From positions 1-41,912 of the forward strand of contig JALSRM010000058.1 of NCBI GenBank assembly GCA_026984775.1: a DNA stretch of 41,912 nt, written 5' to 3'. The translations under genes and the position numbers were made by a program. The stretch comes from Gammaproteobacteria bacterium (lineage in GTDB: Bacteria; Pseudomonadota; Gammaproteobacteria; CAJXQU01). The first letter of the stretch is position 1; every line of letters begins with the position of its first letter. This document shows, in pieces, positions 24,466-34,850 of the stretch. The notes beneath the pieces were generated by a model. That model did no database searches and had not been told where the DNA came from. It was given only the letters and a program-made list of their open reading frames with translations.

Positions 24466-24484
24466 CAGCGGTATTGTTCAATTC

Positions 24485-24514
24485 AATGTCTGTGCTATGA
24501 TCAGTACAGACATT
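24485..24514. terminator. perfect inverted repeat after the TPR gene
   Basis: AATGTCTGT (24485-24493) and ACAGACATT (24506-24514) are perfect 9-bp arms with a 12-nt spacer, starting 20 bp after the TPR stop and followed by TATTCTTG. It can be a terminator hairpin or a dimeric regulator site ahead of hisA. Confidence 0.4.
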
Positions 24515-24542
24515 TATTCTTGATAGCAAAGAAATTATTCCC

Positions 24543-24557
24543 GGTATATTTTATACC
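24543..24557. promoter_or_regulatory. palindrome upstream of hisA
   Basis: GGTATA-TTT-TATACC is a perfect inverted repeat 45 bp upstream of the hisA start. It overlaps TATA-rich sequence that may hold the -10 region, so it could be an operator. Confidence 0.3.
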
Positions 24558-24601
24558 ATCAAACATGATCCATTTTTCCCCCAGTTTGGAAGATTCCGGC
24601 T

Positions 24602-25357
24602 ATGTTATTAATTCCTGCAATTGACCTGAAAGACGGTAAATGTGTGCGCCTGCGCCAAGGTGATATGGATGAAAATACGGTGTATTCAGAAGACCCAGTG
24701 GCCGTGGCCGGCAAGTGGGTAGAAGCGGGTGCGAGACGATTGCATTTGGTCGATCTGAATGGAGCGTTCAAGGGCAGACCCGTCAACGCGGGTGTTATCC
24801 ATGATATTGCTGAGGCGTTTCCTGATGTTCCTATTCAGGTTGGTGGTGGTATCCGTGATGATGATACCATTCAGGAGTACCTGGATGCTGGTGTCGATTA
24901 TGTCATTATCGGGACCAAGGCAGTTACTGCCCCTCACTTTGTTGAAGATGCCTGTATGGAGTTTCCGGGGCACATCATCGTTGGCATGGACGTACGCGAT
25001 GGCAAGCTTGCAATCGATGGCTGGTCAAAACTCTCCCACCATGATCCCCTCGATTTGGCTCTCCAATTCGAAGAGAAAGGAGTTGCCGCAATCGTCTATA
25101 CCGACATCAGCCGCGATGGTATGTTGACAGGAGTTAATATTGAATCAACGGTCAGGTTTGCAAAAGAACTGACGATTCCCCTGATCGCGTCGGGTGGAAT
25201 TACTAATATCGATGATGTTAAAAACCTCTGTGCTGTAGCAAATGAGGGGATTGAGGGTGCGATTACAGGCAAGGCCCTTTATGAGGGCACCTTGGATTTT
25301 GCTGAGGCCCAGAAGCTGGCTGATGATTTGTGCCCGGTGTCTGAGCTGAGAATCTAA
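24602..25357 (+). CDS. hisA: ProFAR isomerase (phosphoribosylformimino-5-aminoimidazole carboxamide ribotide isomerase)
   Basis: 251 residues, full length. HisA converts ProFAR to PRFAR in histidine synthesis by an Amadori rearrangement on a TIM barrel. [13 protein letters not shown] holds catalytic Asp8, VGGGIR and [13 protein letters not shown] the phosphate and second Asp region, then [13 protein letters not shown] and ASGGI. It opens a packed block: hisF follows after 1 bp. hisB and hisH, usually just upstream in gammaproteobacteria, are not here; a TPR gene precedes it. Confidence 0.96.
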   Translation: MLLIPAIDLKDGKCVRLRQGDMDENTVYSEDPVAVAGKWVEAGARRLHLVDLNGAFKGRPVNAGVIHDIAEAFPDVPIQVGGGIRDDDTIQEYLDAGVDYVIIGTKAVTAPHFVEDACMEFPGHIIVGMDVRDGKLAIDGWSKLSHHDPLDLALQFEEKGVAAIVYTDISRDGMLTGVNIESTVRFAKELTIPLIASGGITNIDDVKNLCAVANEGIEGAITGKALYEGTLDFAEAQKLADDLCPVSELRI

Positions 25358-25358
25358 G

Positions 25359-26132
25359 GTGGGACTGGCAAAACGAATTATTCCCTGTCTGGATGTTGAT
25401 GCCGGACGTGTGGTCAAAGGTGTCCAGTTTGTCGACATACGCGATGCCGGTGATCCAGTGGAGATTGCCCGGCGATATGACGAGCAAGGTGCTGATGAGA
25501 TTACCTTTCTCGACATTACCGCCAGTAGTGATGATCGTGAAACCATGGTCCATGTCGTCGAAGATGTGGCCAGTCAGGTTTTTATTCCTCTGACGGTAGG
25601 CGGCGGGATCCGCACCATTGATGACATACGCCGGATGCTGAACGCAGGTGCCGACAAGGTGGGGATTAATACTGCTGCCGTTTCCAATCCCGAATTTGTC
25701 GGTGAAGCCTCTTCAAAGTTTGGTTCCCAGTGTATTGTTGTTGCGATTGATGCACGCAGGGTTCCCTCGCCTGGTGAAACAGGACGATGGGAGATCTATA
25801 CTCATGGCGGGCGCAAGTCAACTGGCATCGATGTGATCGAATGGGCAGTGAAAATGCAGGGGCTGGGTGCAGGAGAGATCCTCCTGACCAGCATGGATCG
25901 GGACGGTACCCGTGATGGCTTCGATCTTGAGCTGACCCGTGCAGTATCAGAAGCAGTGGAGATCCCGGTCATTGCTTCGGGCGGGGTGGGCAAGCTGGAG
26001 CATCTCACAGAAGGCGTCACAAAAGGTAAGGCCGACGCGGTTCTTGCAGCCAGTATTTTTCACTTTGGAGAACATACTGTGCAGGAAGCAAAAAAAGAGA
26101 TGCAAAAAGCCGGTATAGAGGTGCGCCTGTGA
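25359..26132 (+). CDS. hisF: imidazole glycerol phosphate synthase cyclase subunit
   Basis: 257 residues. HisF uses ammonia from the HisH glutaminase to turn PRFAR into imidazole glycerol phosphate and AICAR. The start is a GTG, 1 bp after the hisA stop; the product opens [21 protein letters not shown] with catalytic Asp11. VVAIDARR supplies the second Asp and TSMDRDGT and ASGGVGK complete the barrel. The partner HisH is not encoded in the window. Confidence 0.96.
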   Translation: MGLAKRIIPCLDVDAGRVVKGVQFVDIRDAGDPVEIARRYDEQGADEITFLDITASSDDRETMVHVVEDVASQVFIPLTVGGGIRTIDDIRRMLNAGADKVGINTAAVSNPEFVGEASSKFGSQCIVVAIDARRVPSPGETGRWEIYTHGGRKSTGIDVIEWAVKMQGLGAGEILLTSMDRDGTRDGFDLELTRAVSEAVEIPVIASGGVGKLEHLTEGVTKGKADAVLAASIFHFGEHTVQEAKKEMQKAGIEVRL

Positions 26133-26524
26133 ATTGGCTCAATGAGATCCGCTGGGATGAGAATGGGTTGGTCCCCGCCATCGCCCAGGAAGCCGGGACA
26201 GGGAAAGTGTTGATGGTGGCCTGGATGAACCGGGAAGCACTTGCATTGACTGCCAACGAGGGACGTGCCGTTTACTGGTCGCGATCGAGACAAAAACTCT
26301 GGCGTAAAGGTGAGGAGTCTGGGCATAGTCAGACGGTCAGGGAGATCAGGCTGGATTGTGACAATGATGTCATTCTCCTTGAGGTCGAACAGAAAAACGG
26401 TATTGCCTGCCATACAGGCCGCCATTCCTGCTTTTTCCGACGTTTGGTCGATGGCGAATGGCAGGAAGTGGAACCAATCTTGCAAGATCCTGCGAAGATT
26501 TATTCCAAGGGAACCTCCGAATAA
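26129..26524 (+). CDS. hisI: phosphoribosyl-AMP cyclohydrolase
   Basis: 131 residues, cyclohydrolase domain only (HisE is separate). It opens the adenine ring of PR-AMP. Metal ligands are visible in [14 protein letters not shown] and [26 protein letters not shown] is the conserved substrate segment. The GTG start overlaps the hisF TGA (GTGA), indicating coupling. Confidence 0.95.
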   Translation: MNWLNEIRWDENGLVPAIAQEAGTGKVLMVAWMNREALALTANEGRAVYWSRSRQKLWRKGEESGHSQTVREIRLDCDNDVILLEVEQKNGIACHTGRHSCFFRRLVDGEWQEVEPILQDPAKIYSKGTSE

Positions 26525-26591
26525 TTCATGGAAATTTTCCACTTTTTAATTCTTTGGAGATTGAATCAGAAGGGTCTGAAGATTGGCCAAC

Positions 26592-27272
26592 ATGATCAAA
26601 ACACTTAACTTTATTCTGTTGCTGCTACTGTTCGGTAGCTGTCCGGTCTTGGCTGAGCACGAACAGGAGAACCTTGTCACCCTGGCCGATGAAGTCTTGC
26701 GTGACATCTTCACGATTCCCGAACGATCCATTCCTCCATCTTTGTTATCCCGGGCCCAGGCGATTGCTATCATTCCAGAAGTCATGAAGGTTGGCTTTGT
26801 CGTGGGTGGCCGATATGGGAAAGGCGTGCTTGTGATGAAGAATCGCAACACCCATGCCTGGAGTGATCCGGTTTTTCTTCAATTGAAAGGAGGGAGCCTT
26901 GGTTTCCAGATTGGTGTTCAGTCTTCGGATATCATTCTGGTTTTCAATAATCGGCGTGGACTCAACAGCTTAGTCAATGGCCAATTCACATTGGGCGCCG
27001 ATGCTGCGGTAGCAGCGGGACCCGTAGGAAGAAATGCAGCTGCGGCGACCGATGTTAAACTCCAGGCAGAAATACTCTCCTATTCACGAAGCCGTGGGCT
27101 TTTCGCTGGCGTATCTCTAGATGGTTCTTCATTGGCTATCGATCATGCTGCCAACGCTCTTTTTTATGGTCGTGATGAGGTCACGCCCAGACAAATCTTC
27201 AGTGGTGAAGTAAGATCACCCAAGGCTGCACAGGTCTTAAAGAATACACTGAGGAAACATGCAAAACGATAA
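26592..27272 (+). CDS. SYLF/YSC84-domain exported protein
   Basis: 226 residues. The leader [21 protein letters not shown] ends at a signal peptidase I-like site (VLA-EH); the Cys at FGSC is a poor lipobox. The SYLF (YSC84) region has [52 protein letters not shown] and [17 protein letters not shown]. The domain binds lipids in eukaryotic relatives; in bacteria it is a periplasmic protein of unknown role. It sits between hisI and hisE and its 3' end overlaps hisE by 14 bp. It has no known histidine role. A TTG 9 nt upstream is an alternative start. Confidence 0.85.
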   Translation: MIKTLNFILLLLLFGSCPVLAEHEQENLVTLADEVLRDIFTIPERSIPPSLLSRAQAIAIIPEVMKVGFVVGGRYGKGVLVMKNRNTHAWSDPVFLQLKGGSLGFQIGVQSSDIILVFNNRRGLNSLVNGQFTLGADAAVAAGPVGRNAAAATDVKLQAEILSYSRSRGLFAGVSLDGSSLAIDHAANALFYGRDEVTPRQIFSGEVRSPKAAQVLKNTLRKHAKR

Positions 27273-27582
27273 AATACTGAGCACACTCGCCGAGGTTATC
27301 AGGAGCCGTAAACAGGCAGATCCGAAAGAGTCTTATGTTGCCAGCCTCAACCACAAGGGGCTGGATACCATTCTGAAGAAAGTGGGTGAAGAATCCACCG
27401 AAACCATTGTTGCTGCAAAAAACCGTAATCAAGAACAAGTCGTTTATGAAACGGCTGATCTGTGGTTTCATATACTGGTCATGCTGGATCATCTGGATCT
27501 CGGTCCCGAAGATATTCTCCAGGAACTGGAAAGGCGTTTCGGCCAGTCCGGAATCGAGGAGAAAGCCAGCCGTAATCAATGA
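27259..27582 (+). CDS. hisE: phosphoribosyl-ATP pyrophosphatase
   Basis: 107 residues, all-alpha MazG-like fold. HisE hydrolyses PR-ATP to PR-AMP, the step before His[22 protein letters not shown] and [13 protein letters not shown] carry the acidic metal-binding residues. Its Shine-Dalgarno GAGGAAAC lies inside the end of the SYLF gene, so it is coupled to it. Confidence 0.95.
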   Translation: MQNDKILSTLAEVIRSRKQADPKESYVASLNHKGLDTILKKVGEESTETIVAAKNRNQEQVVYETADLWFHILVMLDHLDLGPEDILQELERRFGQSGIEEKASRNQ

Positions 27583-27630
27583 GGAACCTTGGCACTCCCT
27601 GACAGGAAGGGCTGAGGGGAGGAGAGAATC

Positions 27631-27840
27631 ATGGGTAAATTCGGAATTACAGAGTTACTGATCATACTGGCAATCGTTATTTTGCTTTTCGGTACCAAAA
27701 AGCTCAGAAACATGGGGGGTGATATCGGTGGAGCTATCAGGAGCTTTCGCAAGGCGTTAAAAGACGGAGAGAAAGAGTCCTCAGAGGAAGGTGGCAGTTC
27801 CATTGAAAACAAGGAAGAGACAACCAGTAAACACGGCTGA
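27631..27840 (+). CDS. tatA: twin-arginine translocase subunit TatA
   Basis: 69 residues: a short N-terminal membrane helix ([16 protein letters not shown]), then the FGTKKL hinge, an amphipathic helix ([20 protein letters not shown]) and an acidic/Ser tail. TatA multimers form the pore for folded proteins. A GGGGAGGAG Shine-Dalgarno precedes it. First of tatABC, continuing the his block. Confidence 0.93.
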   Translation: MGKFGITELLIILAIVILLFGTKKLRNMGGDIGGAIRSFRKALKDGEKESSEEGGSSIENKEETTSKHG

Positions 27841-27845
27841 TCGCT

Positions 27846-28148
27846 ATGTTTGATATCGGTTTTTGGGAGCTGACGATAATTGCCGTTGTTGCCCTGCTGG
27901 TACTGGGTCCTGAACGATTACCCCGTGCGGCACGAACAGCAGGACTCTGGATCAACAAGGCACGACGTACCGTGGCGATCATGAAGGCCGAGATCGAACG
28001 TGAGCTCGATATGGAAGAGGTGAAAAAAGTAGTTGGGCAGGATACCGTTGAGTCACTTGAAGAGTTCAAACGAGAAGTGGAAGAGGCCACCACCCTTGAC
28101 AAGGATGAACTGCCAACGGAAGAGGATTTTAAACTCCCTCATCAGTAA
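27846..28148 (+). CDS. tatB: Sec-independent translocase subunit TatB
   Basis: 100 residues. MFDIGFWELTIIAVVALLVLGPERLP is the TatB-type N-terminal helix and GPERLP hinge (TatA has FGTKKL). An amphipathic helix and charged coiled tail follow. TatB pairs with TatC to bind twin-arginine signal peptides. Its stop overlaps the tatC start (TAATG). Confidence 0.95.
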   Translation: MFDIGFWELTIIAVVALLVLGPERLPRAARTAGLWINKARRTVAIMKAEIERELDMEEVKKVVGQDTVESLEEFKREVEEATTLDKDELPTEEDFKLPHQ

Positions 28149-28906
28149 TGAATACGCAGGAAGACGATCAACTGCCTGATGAAACAGAGCAGACCTTTAT
28201 CTCCCACCTGATCGAAGTCCGTTCCCGGTTGCTGAAAATTGTCGTCGTTGTGCTGGTGATCTTTCTGGTTCTGTTCTACTTCGCAACCGATTTGTACAGT
28301 TGGCTGGCACAACCGCTACTACGTTATCTGCCTGAAAATGCAAGCATGATCGCAACCCAAGTCGCATCTCCTTTTCTGGCGCCTTTCAAGCTCGCCTTGG
28401 TGCTTTCGATCTTTGTTGCCATCCCTTTTATTCTCTATCAGATCTGGGCTTTTGTCGCCCCGGGCCTTTACAAACATGAAAAGAAAATGGTGCTGCCCCT
28501 GTTGATTTCCAGCACATTGTTGTTCTATGGCGGGGCTGCTTTTGCCTATTACGTCATTTTCCCGATCATTTTCCAGTTTTTCACCTCGATCCAGCTGGAA
28601 GGGGTCACCCAAATGACAGATATTACGGAATATCTGGATTTTGTGCTGAAGATGATCGTTGCCTTTGGTATCGTCTTTGAAGTGCCCGTCGCCATCATTT
28701 TGCTGGTACGAATGGGTGTGATCAGCGTAGAATCCCTGAACGAAAAACGCCCTTATGTCATTGTTGGCAGCTTTGTTCTTGGTATGCTGATTACACCGCC
28801 GGATGTTGTCTCACAAATCCTTCTTGCAGTCCCTGTGTGGTTATTGTTTGAGCTTGGATTGTTTGTAGCGAAGTTGATAGCAAGAAACCAGGGTGACAGG
28901 GAATAG
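28148..28906 (+). CDS. tatC: Sec-independent translocase subunit TatC
   Basis: 252 residues with six membrane helices. The N-terminal FISHLIEVRSRLLK is the conserved signal-peptide-binding segment; PFILYQIWAFVAPGLYKHEK, FAFGIVFEVPV and ITPPDVVSQ are further TatC hallmarks. It completes tatABC. Confidence 0.96.
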   Translation: MNTQEDDQLPDETEQTFISHLIEVRSRLLKIVVVVLVIFLVLFYFATDLYSWLAQPLLRYLPENASMIATQVASPFLAPFKLALVLSIFVAIPFILYQIWAFVAPGLYKHEKKMVLPLLISSTLLFYGGAAFAYYVIFPIIFQFFTSIQLEGVTQMTDITEYLDFVLKMIVAFGIVFEVPVAIILLVRMGVISVESLNEKRPYVIVGSFVLGMLITPPDVVSQILLAVPVWLLFELGLFVAKLIARNQGDRE

Positions 28907-28922
28907 ATTTCCGCCCATCAAG

Positions 28923-28939
28923 GTCCTGAAATTCAGGAC
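28923..28939. terminator. palindrome between convergent tatC and gatB
   Basis: GTCCTGA-AAT-TCAGGAC is a perfect inverted repeat in the 44-bp gap between the two convergent genes, so it may end both transcripts. No T run follows. Confidence 0.4.
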
Positions 28940-28950
28940 TCCAACGAAAC

Positions 28951-30390
28951 CTATTGATCCAGTTTTGACTTCAAGAGTTGATTGACCTGCCCCGGGTTGG
29001 CCTTGCCGCCTGTCTGTTTCATGATCTGTCCGACGAAGAAACCCAGAACTTTGGTTTTTCCTGCGCGGTATTGCTCAACCTGTGCAGGGTTGGCCTGGAG
29101 GACTTCGTTGACCAGTTTCTCCAGCTCTCCGGAGTCACTCATCTGTTTGAGGCCTTCTTTCTCTATGATTTCATCGGCGCTGCTGCCTTTTCCTTCCCAC
29201 AGAGAGGCAAAGACCTGTTTGGCAATTTTTCCGGAGATCGTGTTGTCCTTGATACGCAGAATCAATTCCCCCAACTGTTCGGCACTTACTGGACTCTCAC
29301 TAAGGGTTTTGTTTTCCCTGTTCAGGGAAGCATTGAGTTCAACATTGATCCAGTTGGCTGTGAGTTTGGATTCGCCGTTTGCTGTGTTGACAGCAATTTC
29401 GAAATAATCGGCCAGTTCCCTGTCAGCAGTCAGAAGGCCGGCATCATAGGCTGAGAGGTTAAATTCTTCCATGAATCGTTTCTTGCGAGCATCTGGGAGC
29501 TCTGGAAGGGTTTCTCTGACTTCATCGACCAGTTCCCGAGAGACCTGAACCGGCAGCAGATCGGGATCGGGGAAGTAGCGATAATCATTTGCCTCTTCCT
29601 TGCTGCGCATGGGGCGAGTCTCGTCTTTGTCGGCATCATACAATCGTGTTTCCTGGATGACCTCACCACCAGACTCGAGCAGATCGATCTGCCGTTCTAC
29701 CTCGTAATTGATCGCCCGTTCAATGAAGCGAAAGGAGTTGAGGTTTTTAAGTTCCGTGCGGGTGCCGAGTTTTTCTTCCCCCTTGAGACGAACGGAAACA
29801 TTGGCATCGCAACGGAAGGACCCCTCTTGCATGTTGCCATCACAGATTCCGAGATAACGGACAAGGGAGTGAATCTTCTTCATATAGGCGACAGCTTGGG
29901 AGGCAGATCGCATATCCGGTTCAGAAACAATTTCCAGCAGCGGTGTTCCTGCCCGGTTCAGATCGATTCCGCTCATGCCATGAAAATCTTCGTGCAGGGA
30001 TTTGCCAGCATCTTCTTCCAGATGAGCACGGGTAATACCGATACGAATCGGGCCAGCTTCTTCCACTTCGATATCGATATAGCCTGGACCGACAATCGGT
30101 TTTTCATACTGACTGATTTGATAGCCTTTGGGAAGATCAGGGTAAAAATAGTTTTTTCGGGCAAAGACGGAGAACTCATCGATTTGCGCATGAATAGCGA
30201 GGCCAAATTTCACGGCCATCCGGACGGCTTCCTTATTGAGCACCGGCAGGGTTCCGGGGAGCCCCAGATCAACCGCGCAGGCCTGGGTGTTGGGCTCCGC
30301 ACCATACGCGGTGGCTGCTCCGGAGAAAATCTTGCTTTTGGTTGCCAGTTGTGCGTGGATTTCCAACCCGATTACGGTTTCCCATTCCAT
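28951..30390 (-). CDS. gatB: Asp-tRNA(Asn)/Glu-tRNA(Gln) amidotransferase subunit B
   Basis: 479 residues, full length. GatB binds the misacylated tRNA and phosphorylates its Glu or Asp side chain before amidation. [32 protein letters not shown] and [19 protein letters not shown] are family hallmarks; the C-terminal ~100 residues form the YqeY-like tail domain. It is last of gatC-gatA-gatB with 4 bp to gatA. Confidence 0.97.
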   Translation of the reverse strand: MEWETVIGLEIHAQLATKSKIFSGAATAYGAEPNTQACAVDLGLPGTLPVLNKEAVRMAVKFGLAIHAQIDEFSVFARKNYFYPDLPKGYQISQYEKPIVGPGYIDIEVEEAGPIRIGITRAHLEEDAGKSLHEDFHGMSGIDLNRAGTPLLEIVSEPDMRSASQAVAYMKKIHSLVRYLGICDGNMQEGSFRCDANVSVRLKGEEKLGTRTELKNLNSFRFIERAINYEVERQIDLLESGGEVIQETRLYDADKDETRPMRSKEEANDYRYFPDPDLLPVQVSRELVDEVRETLPELPDARKKRFMEEFNLSAYDAGLLTADRELADYFEIAVNTANGESKLTANWINVELNASLNRENKTLSESPVSAEQLGELILRIKDNTISGKIAKQVFASLWEGKGSSADEIIEKEGLKQMSDSGELEKLVNEVLQANPAQVEQYRAGKTKVLGFFVGQIMKQTGGKANPGQVNQLLKSKLDQ

Positions 30391-30394
30391 GTTG

Positions 30395-31852
30395 CTAAAA
30401 CCCCTCCGGTGATTTTTGATGCCAGTCAGTTACTTGTTGGAACTGATGAGCAACGTTCAGCAATTTTGCTTCTTGAAAGTAGTTGCCTATCAATTGCAGA
30501 CCAACGGGAAGCCCCTCGACTTGTCCGACAGGTATGGACATCCCGGGGAGACCGGCAAGATTGACCGATATGGTATAGATGTCGGCCAGATACATGCTCA
30601 CTGGATCATTGTCTTTGGATTTTTCTCCCAGTCGAAAGGCAACGGTGGGTGATGTCGGACCTATGATCACATCCACTTCATTGAAAACATTTTTGAAGTC
30701 ATTACTGATCAGGCGGCGGATCTTCTGTGCTTTCAAGTAATAGGCATCATAATATCCAGCCGAGAGAGCATAGGTGCCGATGAGAATACGCCGTGTGACT
30801 TCATCACCGAAGGCCTCACCACGGGATCGAGCATAGAGGTCATACAAATCTTTGGGATCCTTGCAGCGATAGCCGAAACGAACACCATCCATGCGTGACA
30901 GGTTGGAGGAGCACTCTGCAGGCGCGATCACATAATAGGCTGGGATACTGAGCCGGGTATTCGGCAGGCTGATTTCTTTTATCGTCGCACCAAGCTTTTC
31001 GATCTCCTTTATCGCGCCTTCGATGACGCCGGCAATGTCGGCATTCAGGTCTTCACTGAAATACTCTTTCGGCAGCCCGACTTTAAGTCCTTTGAGACTG
31101 TTGTCGAGCGAGCGGGTGTAGTCTTCTTTTTCCCGTTCAATGGAGGTGGAATCCCTCTCGTCGAAACCCGTCATGAGATTCAGCATAAGCGCGGCATCTT
31201 CAGCGGAGCGTGCCATCGGTCCGCCCTGATCGAGACTTGAGGCAAAGGCGATCATGCCATAGCGGGAAACGGTTCCGTAGGTGGGTTTAATGCCGGTGAT
31301 ACCACAGAGTGCGGCGGGTTGACGAATGGAGCCACCAGTATCGGTTCCCGTCGCAACGGGTGTCAGGCGTGCTGCAACTGCAGCCGCCGAGCCTCCCGAT
31401 GAACCCCCGGGGACGTGATCGGTATTCCAGGGGTTCTTTACCGCGCCGTAGTAGCTGGTTTCATTGGAAGACCCCATGGCGAATTCGTCCATATTGGTTT
31501 TACCCAGCATCACCATGCCCGCATCGTTAATCTTCTCGACAACGGTGGCGTCATAGGGTGAGATAAAGTTGTCCAGCATTAACGAAGCGCAGGAGGTTCT
31601 GACCCCCTTGGTGCAGAAGATATCTTTCTGCGCCAGCGGGATGCCTGTCAGTGGGCCGGCCTTGCCGGAGGCCAGTTTTTTATCCGCTGCTTTTGCCTGT
31701 GCCAGCGCGATCTCTTCCGTCACGGTGATAAAGCTGTTGAGCGTCTGATCATACTGACGGATACGATCGAGAAAATGCTGCGTCAGTTCTACGCTGGAAA
31801 ATTCCCTGTTGTGCAGGGATTTGCTGAGTTCGATCAGTGTTTTATTATGCAT
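30395..31852 (-). CDS. gatA: Asp-tRNA(Asn)/Glu-tRNA(Gln) amidotransferase subunit A
   Basis: 485 residues. GatA hydrolyses glutamine and supplies ammonia. The amidase-signature triad is seen: Lys in LAQKDIF, the cis-Ser in [13 protein letters not shown] and the nucleophile Ser in [13 protein letters not shown]. The middle gene of the gatCAB operon, 5 bp after gatC. Confidence 0.97.
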   Translation of the reverse strand: MHNKTLIELSKSLHNREFSSVELTQHFLDRIRQYDQTLNSFITVTEEIALAQAKAADKKLASGKAGPLTGIPLAQKDIFCTKGVRTSCASLMLDNFISPYDATVVEKINDAGMVMLGKTNMDEFAMGSSNETSYYGAVKNPWNTDHVPGGSSGGSAAAVAARLTPVATGTDTGGSIRQPAALCGITGIKPTYGTVSRYGMIAFASSLDQGGPMARSAEDAALMLNLMTGFDERDSTSIEREKEDYTRSLDNSLKGLKVGLPKEYFSEDLNADIAGVIEGAIKEIEKLGATIKEISLPNTRLSIPAYYVIAPAECSSNLSRMDGVRFGYRCKDPKDLYDLYARSRGEAFGDEVTRRILIGTYALSAGYYDAYYLKAQKIRRLISNDFKNVFNEVDVIIGPTSPTVAFRLGEKSKDNDPVSMYLADIYTISVNLAGLPGMSIPVGQVEGLPVGLQLIGNYFQEAKLLNVAHQFQQVTDWHQKSPEGF

Positions 31853-31857
31853 TTCGG

Positions 31858-32145
31858 TTATTCGATGACTTTGGGGACCAGGTAAAGCCCATTTTCCACA
31901 GCGGGTGCGATCGACTGGAACAGTTCACGCTGATTGGGCTCGGTGACAGCATCTTCGCGTAGCCTCGCCGTCAGATCGAGTGGGTGTGCAACGGGCTCTA
32001 TAGCCGAGGTGTCGATCGTGTTCATCTGTTCGACGAATTCAAGGATACTGGAAAGCTGTGACGCAGTTTCATCAATCTGTTCGGGTTTGATCTCTATCCG
32101 TGCGAGCCGGGCGATTGCTTCGACATCTTTTTTGTCCAGAGACAT
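31858..32145 (-). CDS. gatC: Asp-tRNA(Asn)/Glu-tRNA(Gln) amidotransferase subunit C
   Basis: 95 residues. GatC stabilises GatA and GatB. The N-terminal [16 protein letters not shown] and [15 protein letters not shown], then VAHPLDL and [15 protein letters not shown] are typical. It opens the operon, divergent from mreB across 110 bp. Confidence 0.95.
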   Translation of the reverse strand: MSLDKKDVEAIARLARIEIKPEQIDETASQLSSILEFVEQMNTIDTSAIEPVAHPLDLTARLREDAVTEPNQRELFQSIAPAVENGLYLVPKVIE

Positions 32146-32222
32146 GGTTGTATCCTGTGTTAAAAACAGAGAATTTTACACGGTCGTGACGCTTGCCGAA
32201 AGGTTCACTCGCTGCTAGAGTC

Positions 32223-32235
32223 CCATAATTTATGG
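32223..32235. promoter_or_regulatory. palindrome in the gatC-mreB divergent region
   Basis: CCATAA-T-TTATGG is a perfect inverted repeat about 20 bp upstream of the mreB start. It overlaps CATAAT (32224-32229), a candidate -10 for mreB. No clear -35 was found. Confidence 0.3.
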
Positions 32236-32240
32236 AATAA

Positions 32241-33302
<1,062 letters not shown>

Positions 33303-33322
33303 TAAAAAGAGGGAAGAAAGCA

Positions 33323-34189
33323 ATTAAATCGCTGTTTTCAAAACGTCCAAATCTTGAGGCACGACTTCTTTTCTGTGTCGTGTTTGCGATCGTGTTGATG
33401 ACCGTTGATCGCAGGATGGACTATCTGGAATCAGTCAGAGGTTATCTCTCTTCGGTGGTCTACCCCGTCCAGTATCTGGTGAATCTGCCAGTAAGAGTGG
33501 GCGACTGGATGTCGGAAGCCCTGACCTCCCGGCAGCAATTACTGGAAGAAAATGAGCGGCTTCGAGCTCAGAATCTGCTGTTGAAAACCCACACGCAGAA
33601 ATATCAGGCACTGGTTTTGGAAAATCAGCGTTTGCGTGGTCTGATTGAATCACCCATACGGCAAGGCGAGCGTGTCCTTGTCGCCGATATGATGGCAGTG
33701 GAACAAGATACTTCCACGCAGAAATTTGTCATCAACAAGGGCTCCAAAGAGGGAGTCTACATAGGCCAGCCAATCGTTGATGCGAAAGGTGTCATGGGGC
33801 AGATCGTGCATGTGGGACAGTCCTCTAGTACCGGTATGATGGTGACGGATCATGAACATGCGTTACCGGTTGAAGTCATCCGTAGTGGAGTTCGTGCCAT
33901 CGCATCTGGTGTTGGTGCAAAAGGTGAAATGCGCCTGGATTATGTTCCACCGGAATCAGATATTAAGGAGGGTGATTTGCTGGTCTCTTCTGGCCTTGGT
34001 GGCCATTTCCCTGAGGGGTATCCAGTAGGCGTCGTCAGCAAGGTCGATTTGCATCCAGGAGATAAGTTCATGCAGATCAGAGTTCGTCCGGTCGCTAGTT
34101 TGGCCAAAGCGAGAGAAGTTCTGCTGGTGTGGCCGGAGGTAAATGAATTCGAGTTTGAAACCAGACCAGGCAAGGTTGCCCATAGGTAA
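33323..34189 (+). CDS. mreC: rod shape-determining protein MreC, probable ATT start
   Basis: About 288 residues. MreC is an inner-membrane protein whose periplasmic part activates PBP2. Conventional starts give only GTG 33380, which would cut the membrane helix in half and has no Shine-Dalgarno. The frame is open upstream and reads KSLFSKRPNLEARLLFCVVF, the expected cytoplasmic N-terminus and helix start. In this frame the only well-placed codon is ATT at 33323, 9 nt after AGAGGG. With ATT read as Met the protein opens MKSLFSKRP, very like other MreC. A coiled coil (LTSRQQLLEENERLRAQN) and beta domains (~115-275) follow. A base error at the third position is the alternative. Confidence 0.88.
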   Translation: MKSLFSKRPNLEARLLFCVVFAIVLMTVDRRMDYLESVRGYLSSVVYPVQYLVNLPVRVGDWMSEALTSRQQLLEENERLRAQNLLLKTHTQKYQALVLENQRLRGLIESPIRQGERVLVADMMAVEQDTSTQKFVINKGSKEGVYIGQPIVDAKGVMGQIVHVGQSSSTGMMVTDHEHALPVEVIRSGVRAIASGVGAKGEMRLDYVPPESDIKEGDLLVSSGLGGHFPEGYPVGVVSKVDLHPGDKFMQIRVRPVASLAKAREVLLVWPEVNEFEFETRPGKVAHR

Positions 34190-34194
34190 AGTGT

Positions 34195-34677
34195 ATGCAA
34201 ATTCGTAACAATTATTCTATTATCCTGGTCACATTTTTTGTTGCTTTTATCTTGACAGCCATGCCACTACCGGACTGGATCGCTGCTTGGCGGCCCGCGT
34301 GGGTGGCGCTGGTTCTTGTCTACTGGAGTCTGGCTCTCCCACACAGGGTGAATCTTTTTACCGCCTTCATACTGGGTATTCTTCTCGATGTGCTCCAGGG
34401 TTCATTACTGGGCCAGAATGCAATAGGCCTGACGATTATCGTGTTCATCACGGCCAAGTTACATTTACAGGTCAGACAGTACCCTCTGTATCAACAGTCC
34501 ATTTTTGTCGGTCTTCTCGTAGCAGTCTATTTGGGTATGATTGCCTGGGTCAATGGTATGATTGGTCGGCCACCGGAGTCTTGGGCTTTTTTTGCTCCGG
34601 TATTGACCAGTATACTTTTGTGGCCCTGGTTGTTTGTCATTCTTCGTGACATTCGTCGGCGGGCGATAGTCACATAG
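34195..34677 (+). CDS. mreD: rod shape-determining protein MreD
   Basis: 160 residues, about five membrane helices. FILGILLDVLQGSLLGQNAIGL is the conserved MreD segment. It starts 5 bp after mreC and is part of the MreBCD elongation complex. GTAAAG lies at its start; no odd features. Confidence 0.92.
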   Translation: MQIRNNYSIILVTFFVAFILTAMPLPDWIAAWRPAWVALVLVYWSLALPHRVNLFTAFILGILLDVLQGSLLGQNAIGLTIIVFITAKLHLQVRQYPLYQQSIFVGLLVAVYLGMIAWVNGMIGRPPESWAFFAPVLTSILLWPWLFVILRDIRRRAIVT

Positions 34678-34736
34678 AGAGCCTACCGATCAATTCGATG
34701 AGTAATTTGTGAAGACTAGAATTCTCCATCTTTGTG

Positions 34737-34751
34737 TTCCAAATATTGGAA
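34737..34751. promoter_or_regulatory. palindrome between mreD and mrdA
   Basis: TTCCAA-ATA-TTGGAA is a perfect inverted repeat in the 173-bp gap between mreD and mrdA, the largest break in this operon. It could mark a terminator or an operator for a separate mrdA promoter. Confidence 0.3.
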
Positions 34752-34850
34752 ATAGGTTTGATTTTTTCGTCGGTTTTCGGCTGAATCGGAAAAAATTGTC
34801 CATCTGCAAATTCCATTCAGAATGATTCGAGGGTTACTGAGACATATTTG

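Noticed and set aside
29827-30564. 245-codon plus-strand ORF
   Set aside because: It runs antisense across the gatB start and gatA end, both of which are clearly real; no family pattern.
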